Shown here: positions 40,779 to 49,043 of the stretch, piece after piece
How the letters are laid out: every line of letters starts with the position of its first letter
How positions within the stretch are numbered: position 1 is the stretch's first letter
Assembly: GCF_901538265.1 (NCBI RefSeq)
Contig: NZ_LR593886.1
Span: 3,022,843-3,086,842, forward strand
Direction: 5' to 3'
DNA from: Gemmata massiliana
GTDB lineage: Bacteria; Planctomycetota; Planctomycetia; Gemmatales; Gemmataceae
DNA: 64,000 bases
The notes under the pieces: model-generated
Databases searched by the model: none
The model's input: only the letters and a program-made list of their open reading frames with translations
What the model was told of the DNA's origin: nothing
Program-made: the position numbers and the translations under genes

Positions 40779-41993
40779 CTACCCCTCCGAGGGGCGCCCG
40801 AACCCGTCCGTAATCGTCGTCTTCGCGCCGTTCCCGCTCGTGCGGATGAACTCCGGAACCTTGACCAGCACACCGCACTCCCGGAGGCGCTCAATGGCCG
40901 CCTTGATACGGTCCCGGCTGATGGGCGCCTTGCTGTCGATCAGGCTCACGGACGCGCCCGGGTGACCGTTGGAGGCCTCGGCGTCGATCACTAACAGCAC
41001 CTGTTGTTCGTCGTGCTGGTTTTGTGCGAGCTTCTTGTCCCCCGCCACGCGCGCCCGTGCGGCCGTCTCCGGGGCCGTGACCTGGTCCGGGCTCTCGACC
41101 CGGACGTCCCATCGGCGCGTCGGGTTGTCCGGCCCAAGTACACCCTCGTCGATCGTGAGCACGTTCAGCCCGCCGTGCCCGGCCGAGCCCCCGAACCGGT
41201 ACCACAGCTCGTGGCGCCCGTCGTTGCGGTACGCCTCGCGCCGGTTCAACAGCACGTACTGGCGCGCGAACTGCTCGAGCCCACTGTACGCCAGGTGCTG
41301 CAATTCCATCGGCTCGCCCACCGGGAGCAGCCGGTTCGCGTGGTGCGCGATCACCGGCGTGACCCCGTGCTTGGTGAGGAGCAGTTCGGACACGGTCCGA
41401 AGCGCGGCCCCCATCTCGAACAGGTTCTTCGCGTCGATCTGCCCGAGGGTCAGGTAGAACGGGTCGATGATGACCAGCTCGCACCCGAGCGCCCCGAGCC
41501 GGTCCGCGAAGTCCGTGGTGTCGATCAGGTTCGCGAACGTGGGGAGCGAGAACTCCCACTTGAGCCACCCGTCGCACGAGTCATCGAGCAGCCCCTTGGA
41601 CCTCATGACCCGGTAGAACGTCTCCTGGAGTGTGTACCCGCCGCTCTCGCCCGATACGAGGGCCACGCGCGCCCGGTTCTTCACGGGCCACTTACCGAGG
41701 TGCGGGGTCGCGGTTGCGATCGAGACCGCCAGGTCCACGAGCGTGCTCGTCTTCATCCCCTTGGACGGCCCCGCGATGACCCCGGGTTGGCCGCGCGCGA
41801 GAAACCACTCCACGAACCAATCGACCCGGAAGTCGGCCTTGCGGAACTCGGCCGTGTCGATGAACTTGAACCGGGACGGACGGGGCACCGGATCGCCGAC
41901 GCCCGGCGGATCGGGTGGCGGTACAATGCGGAGCACGCGCGCCGGATCGGCACGCTGGAACTCTTCGATCGCCTGGTGGGTTTGGGGAAACAT
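40779..41993 (-). CDS. RepA/DnaB-like AAA ATPase
   Basis: 404 residues from the ATG at 41993, which overlaps the upstream stop (ATGA). Walker A variant AGPSKGMKTS, Walker B LVIIDPFYL, sensor VIAHHANR. N-terminus is a linker (AIEEFQRADPARVLRIVPPP). The C-terminus after TIDEGVLGPDNP is a winged-helix-like segment (ISRDRIKAAIERLRECGVLV). This architecture is that of AAA_25/RepA-like ATPases of mobile elements; it may load or act as a replicative helicase for the element. Kept with the HTH genes as one leftward operon. Confidence 0.82.
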   Translation of the reverse strand: MFPQTHQAIEEFQRADPARVLRIVPPPDPPGVGDPVPRPSRFKFIDTAEFRKADFRVDWFVEWFLARGQPGVIAGPSKGMKTSTLVDLAVSIATATPHLGKWPVKNRARVALVSGESGGYTLQETFYRVMRSKGLLDDSCDGWLKWEFSLPTFANLIDTTDFADRLGALGCELVIIDPFYLTLGQIDAKNLFEMGAALRTVSELLLTKHGVTPVIAHHANRLLPVGEPMELQHLAYSGLEQFARQYVLLNRREAYRNDGRHELWYRFGGSAGHGGLNVLTIDEGVLGPDNPTRRWDVRVESPDQVTAPETAARARVAGDKKLAQNQHDEQQVLLVIDAEASNGHPGASVSLIDSKAPISRDRIKAAIERLRECGVLVKVPEFIRTSGNGAKTTITDGFGRPSEG

Positions 41994-42280
41994 CACCCGG
42001 CCTTCTTCTGGCGGAGCTGCCGCTCGAGGTGCGCGATCCGGGCCGCGAGCGCCTTGAACGCCGCGACCGTGCCCGCATCGAGATGGGCGGCCAAGCGCTC
42101 GACGTCCTCGCGGGTCACGGGGCGCGCGTCGGGCGCCCGGTACCCGGGGGTGATGCCCGCGTTGTGCCCCTGCGGGCCGGGTACGGTCGGGTACCACGCT
42201 TCCGGTTCGTCCGGCTCGCACGCGATCACCGACGGGCCGCCGAGGCTACTCGGCTTGACGGGCTGGCGATTGTGGTTCAT
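41993..42280 (-). CDS. Small hypothetical protein, cassette gene
   Basis: 95 residues. Proline-rich, unstructured N-terminus (VPGPQGHNAGITPGYRAPDA) and a coiled-coil end (TVAAFKALAARIAHLERQLR). The stop overlaps the ATPase start, so the two are translated together; the coiled coil may pair with a partner. Not recognised. Confidence 0.62.
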   Translation of the reverse strand: MNHNRQPVKPSSLGGPSVIACEPDEPEAWYPTVPGPQGHNAGITPGYRAPDARPVTREDVERLAAHLDAGTVAAFKALAARIAHLERQLRQKKAG

Positions 42281-42356
42281 GTTGATTCGTGTGTGGTGGT
42301 CGTTGGTGCCGGCTCATCGGCCCCGCGGTTTGCAGATCGCGGGGCCGGTTCATTTC

Positions 42357-42713
42357 TCACGCCGCGTCGGAATCTGGGAAAAAGTCGATCTGGTTGCTCG
42401 GCCGGCGCCGGCGCGGGGCCGGTGAGCGCGTGCGCTCGAACTCGGCGAGCGCCTCGGGCAGCACGACGAATCGCGGCTTCCCGCATGCCACGTCCGCCGT
42501 GTTCACGGCCTTCAACAGCCCGGACTTGATCCACGCGCGAACGCGGTCCTCACCGACGCGGTACCGGCGCGCGACCTCGGCCGTGGTGAGCCCTCGGCCC
42601 GTGGCGCAGCCCGCGGCGCGAACGGCTTCCACGATGTCCGCGACGAACGCCGTGAAATCGTCGCGCCCCTGCGCCAAGGGGCGGCCGCTCGAGTTCTGGG
42701 AAGGCTTGACCAC
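42357..42713 (-). CDS. Helix-turn-helix protein (excisionase-like)
   Basis: 118 residues. Central winged HTH: GLTTAEVARRYRVGEDRVRA, WIKSGLLKAVN and PRFVVLPEALAEFER fit the HTH_17/Xis fold. The C-terminus is basic (RSPAPRRRRPSNQ). Upstream is the 42846 HTH gene, downstream the coiled-coil gene. Probably a regulator or recombination directionality factor. Confidence 0.75.
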   Translation of the reverse strand: MVKPSQNSSGRPLAQGRDDFTAFVADIVEAVRAAGCATGRGLTTAEVARRYRVGEDRVRAWIKSGLLKAVNTADVACGKPRFVVLPEALAEFERTRSPAPRRRRPSNQIDFFPDSDAA

Positions 42714-42845
42714 AGCCTGTGCTCCATTTCATGTGGCGATCGATTATTGAAATTCGATCGTCAAAACCTATCAATCGTTCCGAACCGAAGCGCAGTTCGG
42801 TGCCGCGCTCATGGTTCACGTGGGGGTACTGGTCGAGAAATGCGA

Positions 42846-43055
42846 TCAGGCGGCCGCGGTCTCGGGCTTGAGGTAGCCGTGAACGATGCAGCGCTCGCGG
42901 ATCTTCTCCATGTCGTCGGTGCAGAGCACGCGCAGGCCGTTGAAGAACTGGAACGAGATCTCGCCGCGGTTGCACATGCGTCGGAGCTGCCCCTCAAGGA
43001 TGCCGAGCCGCTGAGCCATGCGCCCGAGCGTAAGCCACTTCTCCAATTCGTTCAC
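42846..43055 (-). CDS. Small helix-turn-helix protein
   Basis: 69 residues from a GTG at 43055 (preceded by AGAGGGCAAC). NELEKWLTLGRMAQRLGILE, GQLRRMCNRGEISFQFFNGL, RVLCTDDMEKIRERCIVHGY: MerR/excisionase-type fold. The longer frame up to 43241 has no supporting start. First gene of the cassette. The stretch 43056-43399 shows no gene but contains the AACGGTGTT dyad. Confidence 0.62.
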   Translation of the reverse strand: MNELEKWLTLGRMAQRLGILEGQLRRMCNRGEISFQFFNGLRVLCTDDMEKIRERCIVHGYLKPETAAA

Positions 43056-43399
43056 GTTGCCCTCTCGGCTCTTGCCGGGTGTCGGGTTTGTGGTCGCGTG
43101 ACAACCGTCTGTCACCTCCAGTATCGGCCAGTTTTCGAGGTTCGCAACCCGCGCAGTTCGTAAGCGTGAGTCGAATGCGCCGAATGCGCTGAATGCATTT
43201 TCTCCCGGTTCCCCCGACTCTCTCGTGAGCCAAAAATACACACATGAAATTTGCGCTGAACGCTTGTTTTCTCAGGCATTCGCGCGTCTATCTCTTGGCG
43301 TGCGCGCGTATCGATTATGCGGGCGTGTTGTCAGAAATCTTGAAACGAGTAACCCGAGGTGCTCCCTCGGGTGTTGGCCAACACCGTTCGGGAACTGTC

Positions 43400-43840
43400 T
43401 TAACTCCGCGTGAATCGTGGCCGAACCTTCGGCGTCGTCAAAGCGCGCTCAACCGGCCACTTCGCGACGTCCAACCGCCACTTGAGACAACTCGCGGTGA
43501 TGCCGATCTCCCGCGCCCACCTCGCGAGGCTCTGTGTGCGTCCGTCGTAAGTGAGCATCCGTCGCGCGGGCCACGTGCCGGCCGGTCGATCAGCGACGAG
43601 TTGTGATGGCCACACGCGAGCGAACGCGCGGTACTTCGCTGAGGCGGCCTCGGAACCGAACGGGCCGAAGTATCGCCACACGCGCCGGCCCTGTACTTTG
43701 AACGCGACATACGCCATGCCAAGCGGGTGACGTTTCAGCTTCGGTGGGAGTCGCACTCGAGGGCGGGCAATGACGCCCGCTAGTTCATCGGCGACCTTGG
43801 CGCCGTAGGTCTTCAGCGCGGGGTTGACTTGACACCTCAT
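43400..43840 (-). CDS. Phage-type protein with HNH-associated HTH domain
   Basis: 146 residues from the ATG at 43840. N-terminal DELAGVIARPRVRLPPKLKR and GMAYVAFKVQGRRVWRYFGP, then a repeat-like domain LTYDGRTQSLARWAREIGIT with RLDVAKWPVERALTTP, the pattern (I.y.Gkt.tla.WAre.Gi...l..Rl..Gw..e.AL..P) found in phage and homing-endonuclease-associated DNA-binding modules. Its start overlaps the stop of the 43837 gene. Confidence 0.72.
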   Translation of the reverse strand: MRCQVNPALKTYGAKVADELAGVIARPRVRLPPKLKRHPLGMAYVAFKVQGRRVWRYFGPFGSEAASAKYRAFARVWPSQLVADRPAGTWPARRMLTYDGRTQSLARWAREIGITASCLKWRLDVAKWPVERALTTPKVRPRFTRS

Positions 43841-44283
43841 GCGGCCCTCCGCTGAAACTCTTCCCATTCTTCTTTGTTCGTTGCGGTATCGGTCTCGTCG
43901 CAGGTTTCCAATCGCTCTCGCATGATGTTCAGCATTGGTTGCCAGGCCTTGATCTCCTGCGAGGTGCAGTAAAAGTGATCCGGGCCGTACCAGTCGAAAC
44001 AGGGTCTCAATCCCGCCGCAACAAGAGCCACGAGTGTAGCAGCCTCAGCCGCTTCATCGTTGGGCCACCGGTCGAGAAAACAGCGCATCTCGTCGATTAG
44101 CCGCCGCAACGCGGTGCCGATCCGAGCAGTGGACTTCCCGATTTCGCTTGACGCGATTGCGAGCCCGCGGGCCTGCTGCTGAATTTCCGCATCCTGCTCT
44201 TTGGCAGGCAATTCTTGAAAGAACTCGCGCCACGACAACTGCGCGCGGGCCAATACGAGCAACGGCGTTGGGTTGGCCTGATA
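43837..44283 (-). pseudogene. Phage-like gene, 3' part, split by IS630
   Basis: The 44286 start lies in the IS end, so the real start is beyond the element: 45529-45479 encodes MKTELTEAQRQQIFAAL, and one TA joins it to YQANPTPLLVLARAQLSW here. The joined gene is 498 bases, 165 residues, in frame. The body is helical (EFFQELPAKEQDAEIQQQ, GTALRRLIDEMRCFLDRW). Function unknown; the helical, Trp-rich style fits phage or plasmid genes. Confidence 0.75.
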
Positions 44284-44914
44284 CATGAACCCGGAACGGG
44301 TGCGTCATTTGGTGGTTTTGCGCTTGGGTTCGTCCTTCGATGATGCTTTTGACCTTGTGCCGAACGGTCTGGAAGTAACGCAGACTGGCTCGGAGTGAGG
44401 TCTTCAGGTCGCCCAGGGTGTCGAACAGGCGGTTGTGGGTGGCCCGGCGCCGGAGCTTCTTCCAGAACCGCTCGATCGGGTTGAGTTGCGGGCTGTAGCT
44501 CGGGAGTCGCTTGAACTCCAGGTGCGGGTTCTCACGTAGGGCCTCGTCGATCGGTTTCCCCCGGTGCCACGGGGCGTTGTCGATCAGCAGCACGACCCGC
44601 GGGCACTTCTCCCGTGGGTACACCCGGCCCACGTGACGCAGGTGATCCGCGAACCCCTCCTGCATCCGCCGGGTCTTGCCCAGCCCGGTCTTCTTCGTGG
44701 CGCCCTTCGGGCTCTCCAACGTGTTGGCGTGGACCGCCGCGGTGGTCCGGTTGACGACCCCGAACACGTGCAGCAGATCCTTGCAGTCCCGGGTTCCGAC
44801 CGTGGGCCGGTGGCCCTTGACCCCGAGCGTCGCACACAGGGTCGGGACCATCGGGAACCGGGCCTCGTCCTGACTCAAGAGGACGAGCTCCCCGGTCCCT
44901 GCCCGTTTCCCAGT
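44284..44914 (-). CDS. IS630 transposase, catalytic frame (orfB)
   Basis: Begins after a -1 shift from the upstream frame at GGGAAAC (44905-44911). Contains LVLLSQDEARF (first Asp), VVLLIDNAPWHRG (second Asp), and LPSYSPQLNPIERFWKKLRR (Glu), the DDE superfamily endonuclease pattern. No stop codon lies inside the element; the frame would read out into the flanking gene, so the end depends on the insertion site. Confidence 0.85.
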
Positions 44915-45411
44915 TCGGCGATCTCGGGTCGGGCCTTGGCCTGCTGAACCGGGTCGCCGCGCTCGTGGTGGTAGGTCGGCCGGTACAGGCGGATGTCGAT
45001 CTTGGAGCAGAACCGTTGGACCGCGCTGCGGGAGGTACGGACGCCCTTGGTTTTCAGGAGATGGTCGGCCAACTCCGCGTGCGTCCAGTTCGCTCGGTCC
45101 AGGCCCTGTTCGGCCGGCCCGGTGAGCACCCACGTCTTGACCTCGTCGGCCAGCGCCGCGGGGATGTGGCCGGATTTGCCCTTGGACTTCTTGGGCCGAA
45201 GCCCGCTGAGCCCGTTGGCGCAGTAGGTGTTAAGCCACCGGGTGACCGTGCGCCGATCGACGCCCGGGGCGGTGGCAATGTCCTGGCGCGCCCGTCCGCG
45301 GTGGGCCATGAGCACGATCTGAACCCGGTCACGGAGCTTACGGTCCGTGGTCGAGCGAAACAAGGCCTCGAGATGTTCGGCCTCCGCCGGCGGTAACTGG
45401 ATGCGGATCAA
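44875..45411 (-). CDS. IS630 transposase, DNA-binding frame (orfA)
   Basis: 178 residues. MIRIQLPPAEAEHLEALFRS and LRDRVQIVLMAHRGRARQDI, then HTH with VDRRTVTRWLNTY, GLSGLRPKKSKGKSG and WTHAELADHLLKTKGVRTSR: the HTH_29/winged helix pair of IS630. Ends in GNGQGPGSSSS just after the proposed shift site. Confidence 0.87.
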   Translation of the reverse strand: MIRIQLPPAEAEHLEALFRSTTDRKLRDRVQIVLMAHRGRARQDIATAPGVDRRTVTRWLNTYCANGLSGLRPKKSKGKSGHIPAALADEVKTWVLTGPAEQGLDRANWTHAELADHLLKTKGVRTSRSAVQRFCSKIDIRLYRPTYHHERGDPVQQAKARPEIAELGNGQGPGSSSS

Positions 45412-45478
45412 CGTGGCGCCTCCAACAGAAGGGATTACCAGCAGTTGGAGGATGCGACACCCGTTCCGGGTTCATGTA

Positions 45479-45529
45479 TAAGGCCGCAAAGATTTGCTGG
45501 CGTTGCGCTTCGGTCAGTTCGGTCTTCAT
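45479..45529 (-). pseudogene. Phage-like gene, 5' part, split by IS630
   Basis: Seventeen codons MKTELTEAQRQQIFAAL from the ATG at 45529, preceded by CAGGAGACGAC as ribosome site. Continues in 44283-43837 across the TA target. The next 200 bases upstream (45530-45746) show no gene. Confidence 0.75.
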
Positions 45530-45746
45530 GTCGTCTCCTGTTTTTCGTGCCCCGAGTCCGTGTTCGGGGCGCTCGTGAATACCCCAGAAACAAGAGAAGA
45601 GAGGAATGACGGATGTCGGCGTTTCTGCGCGAAAGGGGCCGCGCACGAGAGACGAGCAGGTGATTGACGTCGGGCAATTCAATGAGAGACTTAGTCGACT
45701 GTCTGCAGAGGCTCGATTCGCGGAACTGGGAAGAGGATGAATCAGC

Positions 45747-45945
45747 TGTCGCGCGGAAGGGTTTGTTTTTCACGAACTGGCCCCAGAGGCCGCACTGGAC
45801 GACGCGAGCGCAATCACGGAGTTCCAGTAGGTTCGCGCCGCGGAAGCTGAAATTCGTCTCGTTCGGGAGCTCAAATGGGCCGGTCGTTATCAGGCTGAGG
45901 TGGGCGAGCGGGGAAACTGTTGTCGCAGTGGCGATTAGATTCATT
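45747..45945 (+). pseudogene. Degraded duplicate of the 46584 gene 5' region
   Basis: Nucleotides here match 46604-46790 with many changes: GTTTTTCACGAACTGGCCCC against TTTGTTTGACGAACTGGACC, then CTCGTTCGGGAGCTCAAATGGG against CTCGTTCAGGAACGCGAATGGG. The frame is broken (stop after FTNELAPEAALDDASAITEFQ-like start). It is a remnant of duplication of the region around the TIGR02996-like gene. Confidence 0.65.
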
Positions 45946-45962
45946 GATTCAAGGGGAAGTAG

Positions 45963-46559
45963 ATGAGCGAAGCGGCGGCATTCATCAATAAAATTCATGA
46001 AGACAAGGCCGAGCCAACTCACTGGTTAGTTTTTGCTGACTGGTTCGCCGAACGCAGCGATTCACTGGCTGAACGGTACTGTCGGCGGCGCGCGGATTTC
46101 CTCACGCATGCCGCATCTAAACCCAACAGACAACTTTCGACCTGGGGAACGCGAAAAGCGTATCGAGACGCGGTCAAGGCGTGGCGTCAGGATGCCAATG
46201 CCTTGAACGCAAAACATGGTGCATTACTTCCGCTGGCCGAATGCTCGATGTCTCTTCTCTGGCTCCGTTGGGAAGATGGTGGCCACGACGAGAGGATTGA
46301 GCTTTTCACTCACAACTGTTTCCAGAATGGAGATGCTCAACTACTGCGTAGTTGGATAGAAGGTTTCCACGAAAACGAAGACTACGAAAATGACGAACAA
46401 GAAGAATATTGGCTAATGTTCAGAGATGTTGCATTCGAGAGCTTGTCAAACAAGAACGGCGGATACGATTTAAGCTCGTTCGTCGGACCAGGGAATCTCA
46501 AACAGGCTTACGACCACTCGCTTTTCCCAAAGGCCAATCCGTTTCCTGAGCCGTTCTAA
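45963..46559 (+). CDS. TIGR02996-like domain protein
   Basis: 198 residues. Opens MSEAAAFINKIHEDKAEPTH, WLVFADWFAERSDSLAERYC, which is the pattern of the Gemmata TIGR02996 domain (..EAAFLrAI..dP.ddtpRLVYADWLeErGd..raE..R). The remainder is acidic and helical (HENEDYENDEQEEYWLMF). Low GC compared with neighbours, so likely acquired. Function of the domain is unknown. Confidence 0.78.
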   Translation: MSEAAAFINKIHEDKAEPTHWLVFADWFAERSDSLAERYCRRRADFLTHAASKPNRQLSTWGTRKAYRDAVKAWRQDANALNAKHGALLPLAECSMSLLWLRWEDGGHDERIELFTHNCFQNGDAQLLRSWIEGFHENEDYENDEQEEYWLMFRDVAFESLSNKNGGYDLSSFVGPGNLKQAYDHSLFPKANPFPEPF

Positions 46560-46583
46560 TCGAATCTACTTAGAGGAACGAAC

Positions 46584-47132
46584 TTGGGTCGTGTGAAAGA
46601 GCTTTTGTTTGACGAACTGGACCAAGAGGCCATTCTGGACCGCGCAAACGCGCTCGCGGAGTTCCGCAGAGCGAAGGCAGAAGAAGCCGAAGCTCGTCTC
46701 GTTCAGGAACGCGAATGGGTTGGTCGTCATCCGGCCGAGTGGGGCGAGTGGCTACGGTTACAGCCCTTGCTGTTTCTCCCCATCACATTCGGCGACACGG
46801 AGCGTTTCGATTTCCCTCAGTTCCTGCTGGAGGTTGGACCTCGCCCGTTCTCGAACGGCACGGTTCAGCAGAAGGATGTGACGCTTCCATACCGGCCCGG
46901 CAATCTCGTGTGGGTCAAAGAACGCCGTTCCAAGGTCGAGGCTCGCCCAGTCGAGTCCCCGTACCTGACGGTCGCCGAGGCCGCCGCGTACTGTCGCCGG
47001 AGCCCAAAGACCGTCCTGAATCATCACTCGTTGTGTGACATTCGCTCGATGCCCGGAACCCGTCCACCGCTCTTCCGTCGCGAAGACCTGGACCAGTGGC
47101 TCTCGGCTCGGCGCAAGTCTCGTCGAGCGTAA
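46584..47132 (+). CDS. Excisionase-like HTH protein
   Basis: 182 residues. Long helical N-terminus (DELDQEAILDRANALAEFRR, AKAEEAEARLVQEREWV), an intermediate FPQFLLEVGPRPFSNG part, and a C-terminal excisionase domain: PYLTVAEAAAYCRRSPKTVL, PLFRREDLDQWLSARRKSRR (HTH_17). Located 81 bases upstream of the recombinase, as expected for a directionality factor. The N-terminal half is unusual for an excisionase. Confidence 0.78.
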   Translation: MGRVKELLFDELDQEAILDRANALAEFRRAKAEEAEARLVQEREWVGRHPAEWGEWLRLQPLLFLPITFGDTERFDFPQFLLEVGPRPFSNGTVQQKDVTLPYRPGNLVWVKERRSKVEARPVESPYLTVAEAAAYCRRSPKTVLNHHSLCDIRSMPGTRPPLFRREDLDQWLSARRKSRRA

Positions 47133-47213
47133 CCCAGTTTTCCCAATACCGACCCGTGAATCCAAGAGGACAGTTCCTCTGGGTCGGCGCGCGCGCACTG
47201 GCAAGGAGTTCTG

Positions 47214-48419
47214 ATGGGTCAACAAGCACAACACACGCACAAATTAGCCGACGGTACGCTGGTCTGGTATTCGCTCACGGACCGGCCGGGCGGGTATCGG
47301 GTCCGGTTCGTCGGCCCGAACGGGAAACGGGTCGAACGTGCGACCGGATGCCGGACCAAGGGCGAAGCCCGTGAGGCGGCGCCTCAAATCATTGAAGAAG
47401 AATACCGACCCGCGCTTCCGCCCGAGCCCTCGAAGGCCAACTGGGACACGGTGCTGAACGAACTGGAGAGCACCCTGGACCTGCGGCCGGATTCGGTTCG
47501 CGCCTACCGGACCGCAATCGGCGCCCTGCGTGCCGCGCTCCCGGAACTGACCGGACCGGCCGACGTGACGAACGCGCTGGCGCATCAGTTCAAACGCAAG
47601 TTCCTGTCGGGAACCTACGCGCGGGGCAAGGCGAGTGACGCCAAACGGTACACGCGCTCGCCGACCTCCTGCACGACCTACCTGCGCGCCTTGCGCTCGT
47701 TGTGGCATAAGCATTTCCGCCCGCTGGGGTACGTGACCGAGAACCCGTGGCACGAGGTGCCGTACCCAAACGTACCGCGGGGGAAGCGGGTTCGGGTACC
47801 ACCTGAGCAAGCGGTCACCGATTGCTTCAAGTGGTTGGAGCAGAAGCACCCGGGCTGGGGCCTGCCGCGGTTGTTCGTGCAGGTGAAGATGTTGGCGGGG
47901 GGCCGGACCCTCGATTTGTGCAAGGTCCGGACGGCCGACTTGGGCGCCGACTCTCTGACCCTCACGGCCGAGGCGACAAAAACGCGGGAAGCTCGGACCG
48001 TACCCCTTCCTGCTGACGTTCTGACCGAACTCCGAAAGGTTGCGGGACCGATATGGTTGTGGGAGAACTCAGCAGAGGAATCGAGGCGATATCGACCGAA
48101 CCCGCAGACCAAAAACAAGAAGGTGGGATTGTACCGCCCCTCGACGTGGCGCTGGACAATTCAAAATCTGTTCCGGGAGTTCAACGCGGGGCGCCCGGAG
48201 AAATCGCGACTGCGTCCGCACGATTTGCGTGCTCGTGCAATTACAGTCGTGGCCGCAGCAACCCAAAATGTGGATGCGACGGCCCGAGCGATGGGTGTCG
48301 ACCCGCAAACCGCGCGGCACTACCTCGACGCTGCACAGGCGTTTGACCGCTCTGACATCCTTAAGAGGGCCGCGGATTTATTGCTTCCGCCGACCCAAAC
48401 GCCACCGTCCGAAAAGTAG
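47214..48419 (+). CDS. Tyrosine recombinase / integrase
   Basis: 401 residues. N-terminal AP2-like arm-binding part (GYRVRFVGPNGKRVERATGC), core-binding domain (SVRAYRTAIGALRAALPELT), and catalytic domain: MLAGGRTLDLCKV (Arg I), KTREARTVPL (Lys), RPHDLRARAI (His-x-x-Arg), PQTARHYLDAAQ (Tyr nucleophile). Ends 90 bases before a tRNA-Lys 3' half, the typical position of an att site. Probably the integrase of the element holding 40.6-48.5 kb. Confidence 0.9.
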   Translation: MGQQAQHTHKLADGTLVWYSLTDRPGGYRVRFVGPNGKRVERATGCRTKGEAREAAPQIIEEEYRPALPPEPSKANWDTVLNELESTLDLRPDSVRAYRTAIGALRAALPELTGPADVTNALAHQFKRKFLSGTYARGKASDAKRYTRSPTSCTTYLRALRSLWHKHFRPLGYVTENPWHEVPYPNVPRGKRVRVPPEQAVTDCFKWLEQKHPGWGLPRLFVQVKMLAGGRTLDLCKVRTADLGADSLTLTAEATKTREARTVPLPADVLTELRKVAGPIWLWENSAEESRRYRPNPQTKNKKVGLYRPSTWRWTIQNLFREFNAGRPEKSRLRPHDLRARAITVVAAATQNVDATARAMGVDPQTARHYLDAAQAFDRSDILKRAADLLLPPTQTPPSEK

Positions 48420-48508
48420 TGTGGCGATAGTGTGGCGATTTTGGAGTGCCAAAAAAGGAGGGGTTCCGGTTGTTACCGGAACCCCTTGGCTTTTCAGGAC
48501 TTACAGAG

Positions 48509-48553
48509 TGCCCCCTCTCGGGCTCGAACCGAGGACCCGCTGATTAAGAGTCT
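48509..48553 (-). other. tRNA-Lys(CUU) 3'-half, candidate att site
   Basis: On the minus strand: GACTCTTAATCAGC (anticodon CTT loop and 3' stem), then GGGTCCTCGGTTCGAGCCCG (T arm with TTCGAGC loop) and AGGGGGCA acceptor 3' strand. The 5' half is absent and no CCA-tRNA can be folded. Such fragments are left by integrases that use the tRNA 3' end. Confidence 0.8.
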
Positions 48554-49043
48554 TCAGTTGGCGAGTGGAGACTCAATGACCAAAAACCTTAATTTGGTAG
48601 TAGAAGCCTTATTTCCAAGACGTTCCGACTTATTTTTCTGAGCTGTCAGGTTACCGCGGTTTACTGGTACTTCCCGGCTTTGACCGAGGTTCTGGGGGGA
48701 TTCTGGGGGAGAAAATTGAACTTGACGTGTCAGGAAAGCGGGAGAGGGGCTTGGCTAGATAGGCCGCGGACGATCCCCGGTTGGCGGTGGGCCAACTAAT
48801 AGGCGCCGGTTCCGATCAAAAGGGCCGCGACCACGGAGAGCAGCAGGGCCAGTGATGTGTCGGGACGCCGCTATGATCGGATACCGTTTATGGTCATGGT
48901 CTCGGGTGAACTGGACGACGAATCGGGCCGCATCACGGCGGGTTGAGAAATTCCTAGACATATCCAGATGTCAACTTCGTATCATCTGGTAACGAGAAAG
49001 CCAACAACGTGTCAGCACAGATCGATCCTAATGAGGTGCGCCC
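48554..49043. other. Gene-free stretch before the first STK gene
   Basis: About 490 bases with no supported frame. GGTTCTGGGGGGATTCTGGGGG near 48690 is a short direct repeat. The last 90 bases are AT-richer and may contain the STK promoter. Confidence 0.5.

Larger units (their letters stand above)
44284..45476 (-). mobile_element. IS630-type element
   Basis: 1193 bases, with 19-base ends CATGAACCCGGAACGGGTG on both sides, flanked by a TA duplication (44282-44283, 45477-45478), the diagnostic IS630/mariner target. Two overlapping frames code the transposase. Confidence 0.92.

Noticed and set aside
39474-40994. 506-codon plus-strand frame opposite the IS4 transposase
   Set aside because: It crosses the IS end and its composition is that of an antisense shadow.
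41004-42425. 473-codon plus-strand frame opposite the AAA ATPase
   Set aside because: Antisense shadow; Walker motifs and gene overlaps support the minus strand.
48481-48602. Complete tRNA-Lys gene
   Set aside because: Only the 3' half is present; no matching acceptor 5' strand (GCCCCCT) or D arm can be found on the anticodon side.
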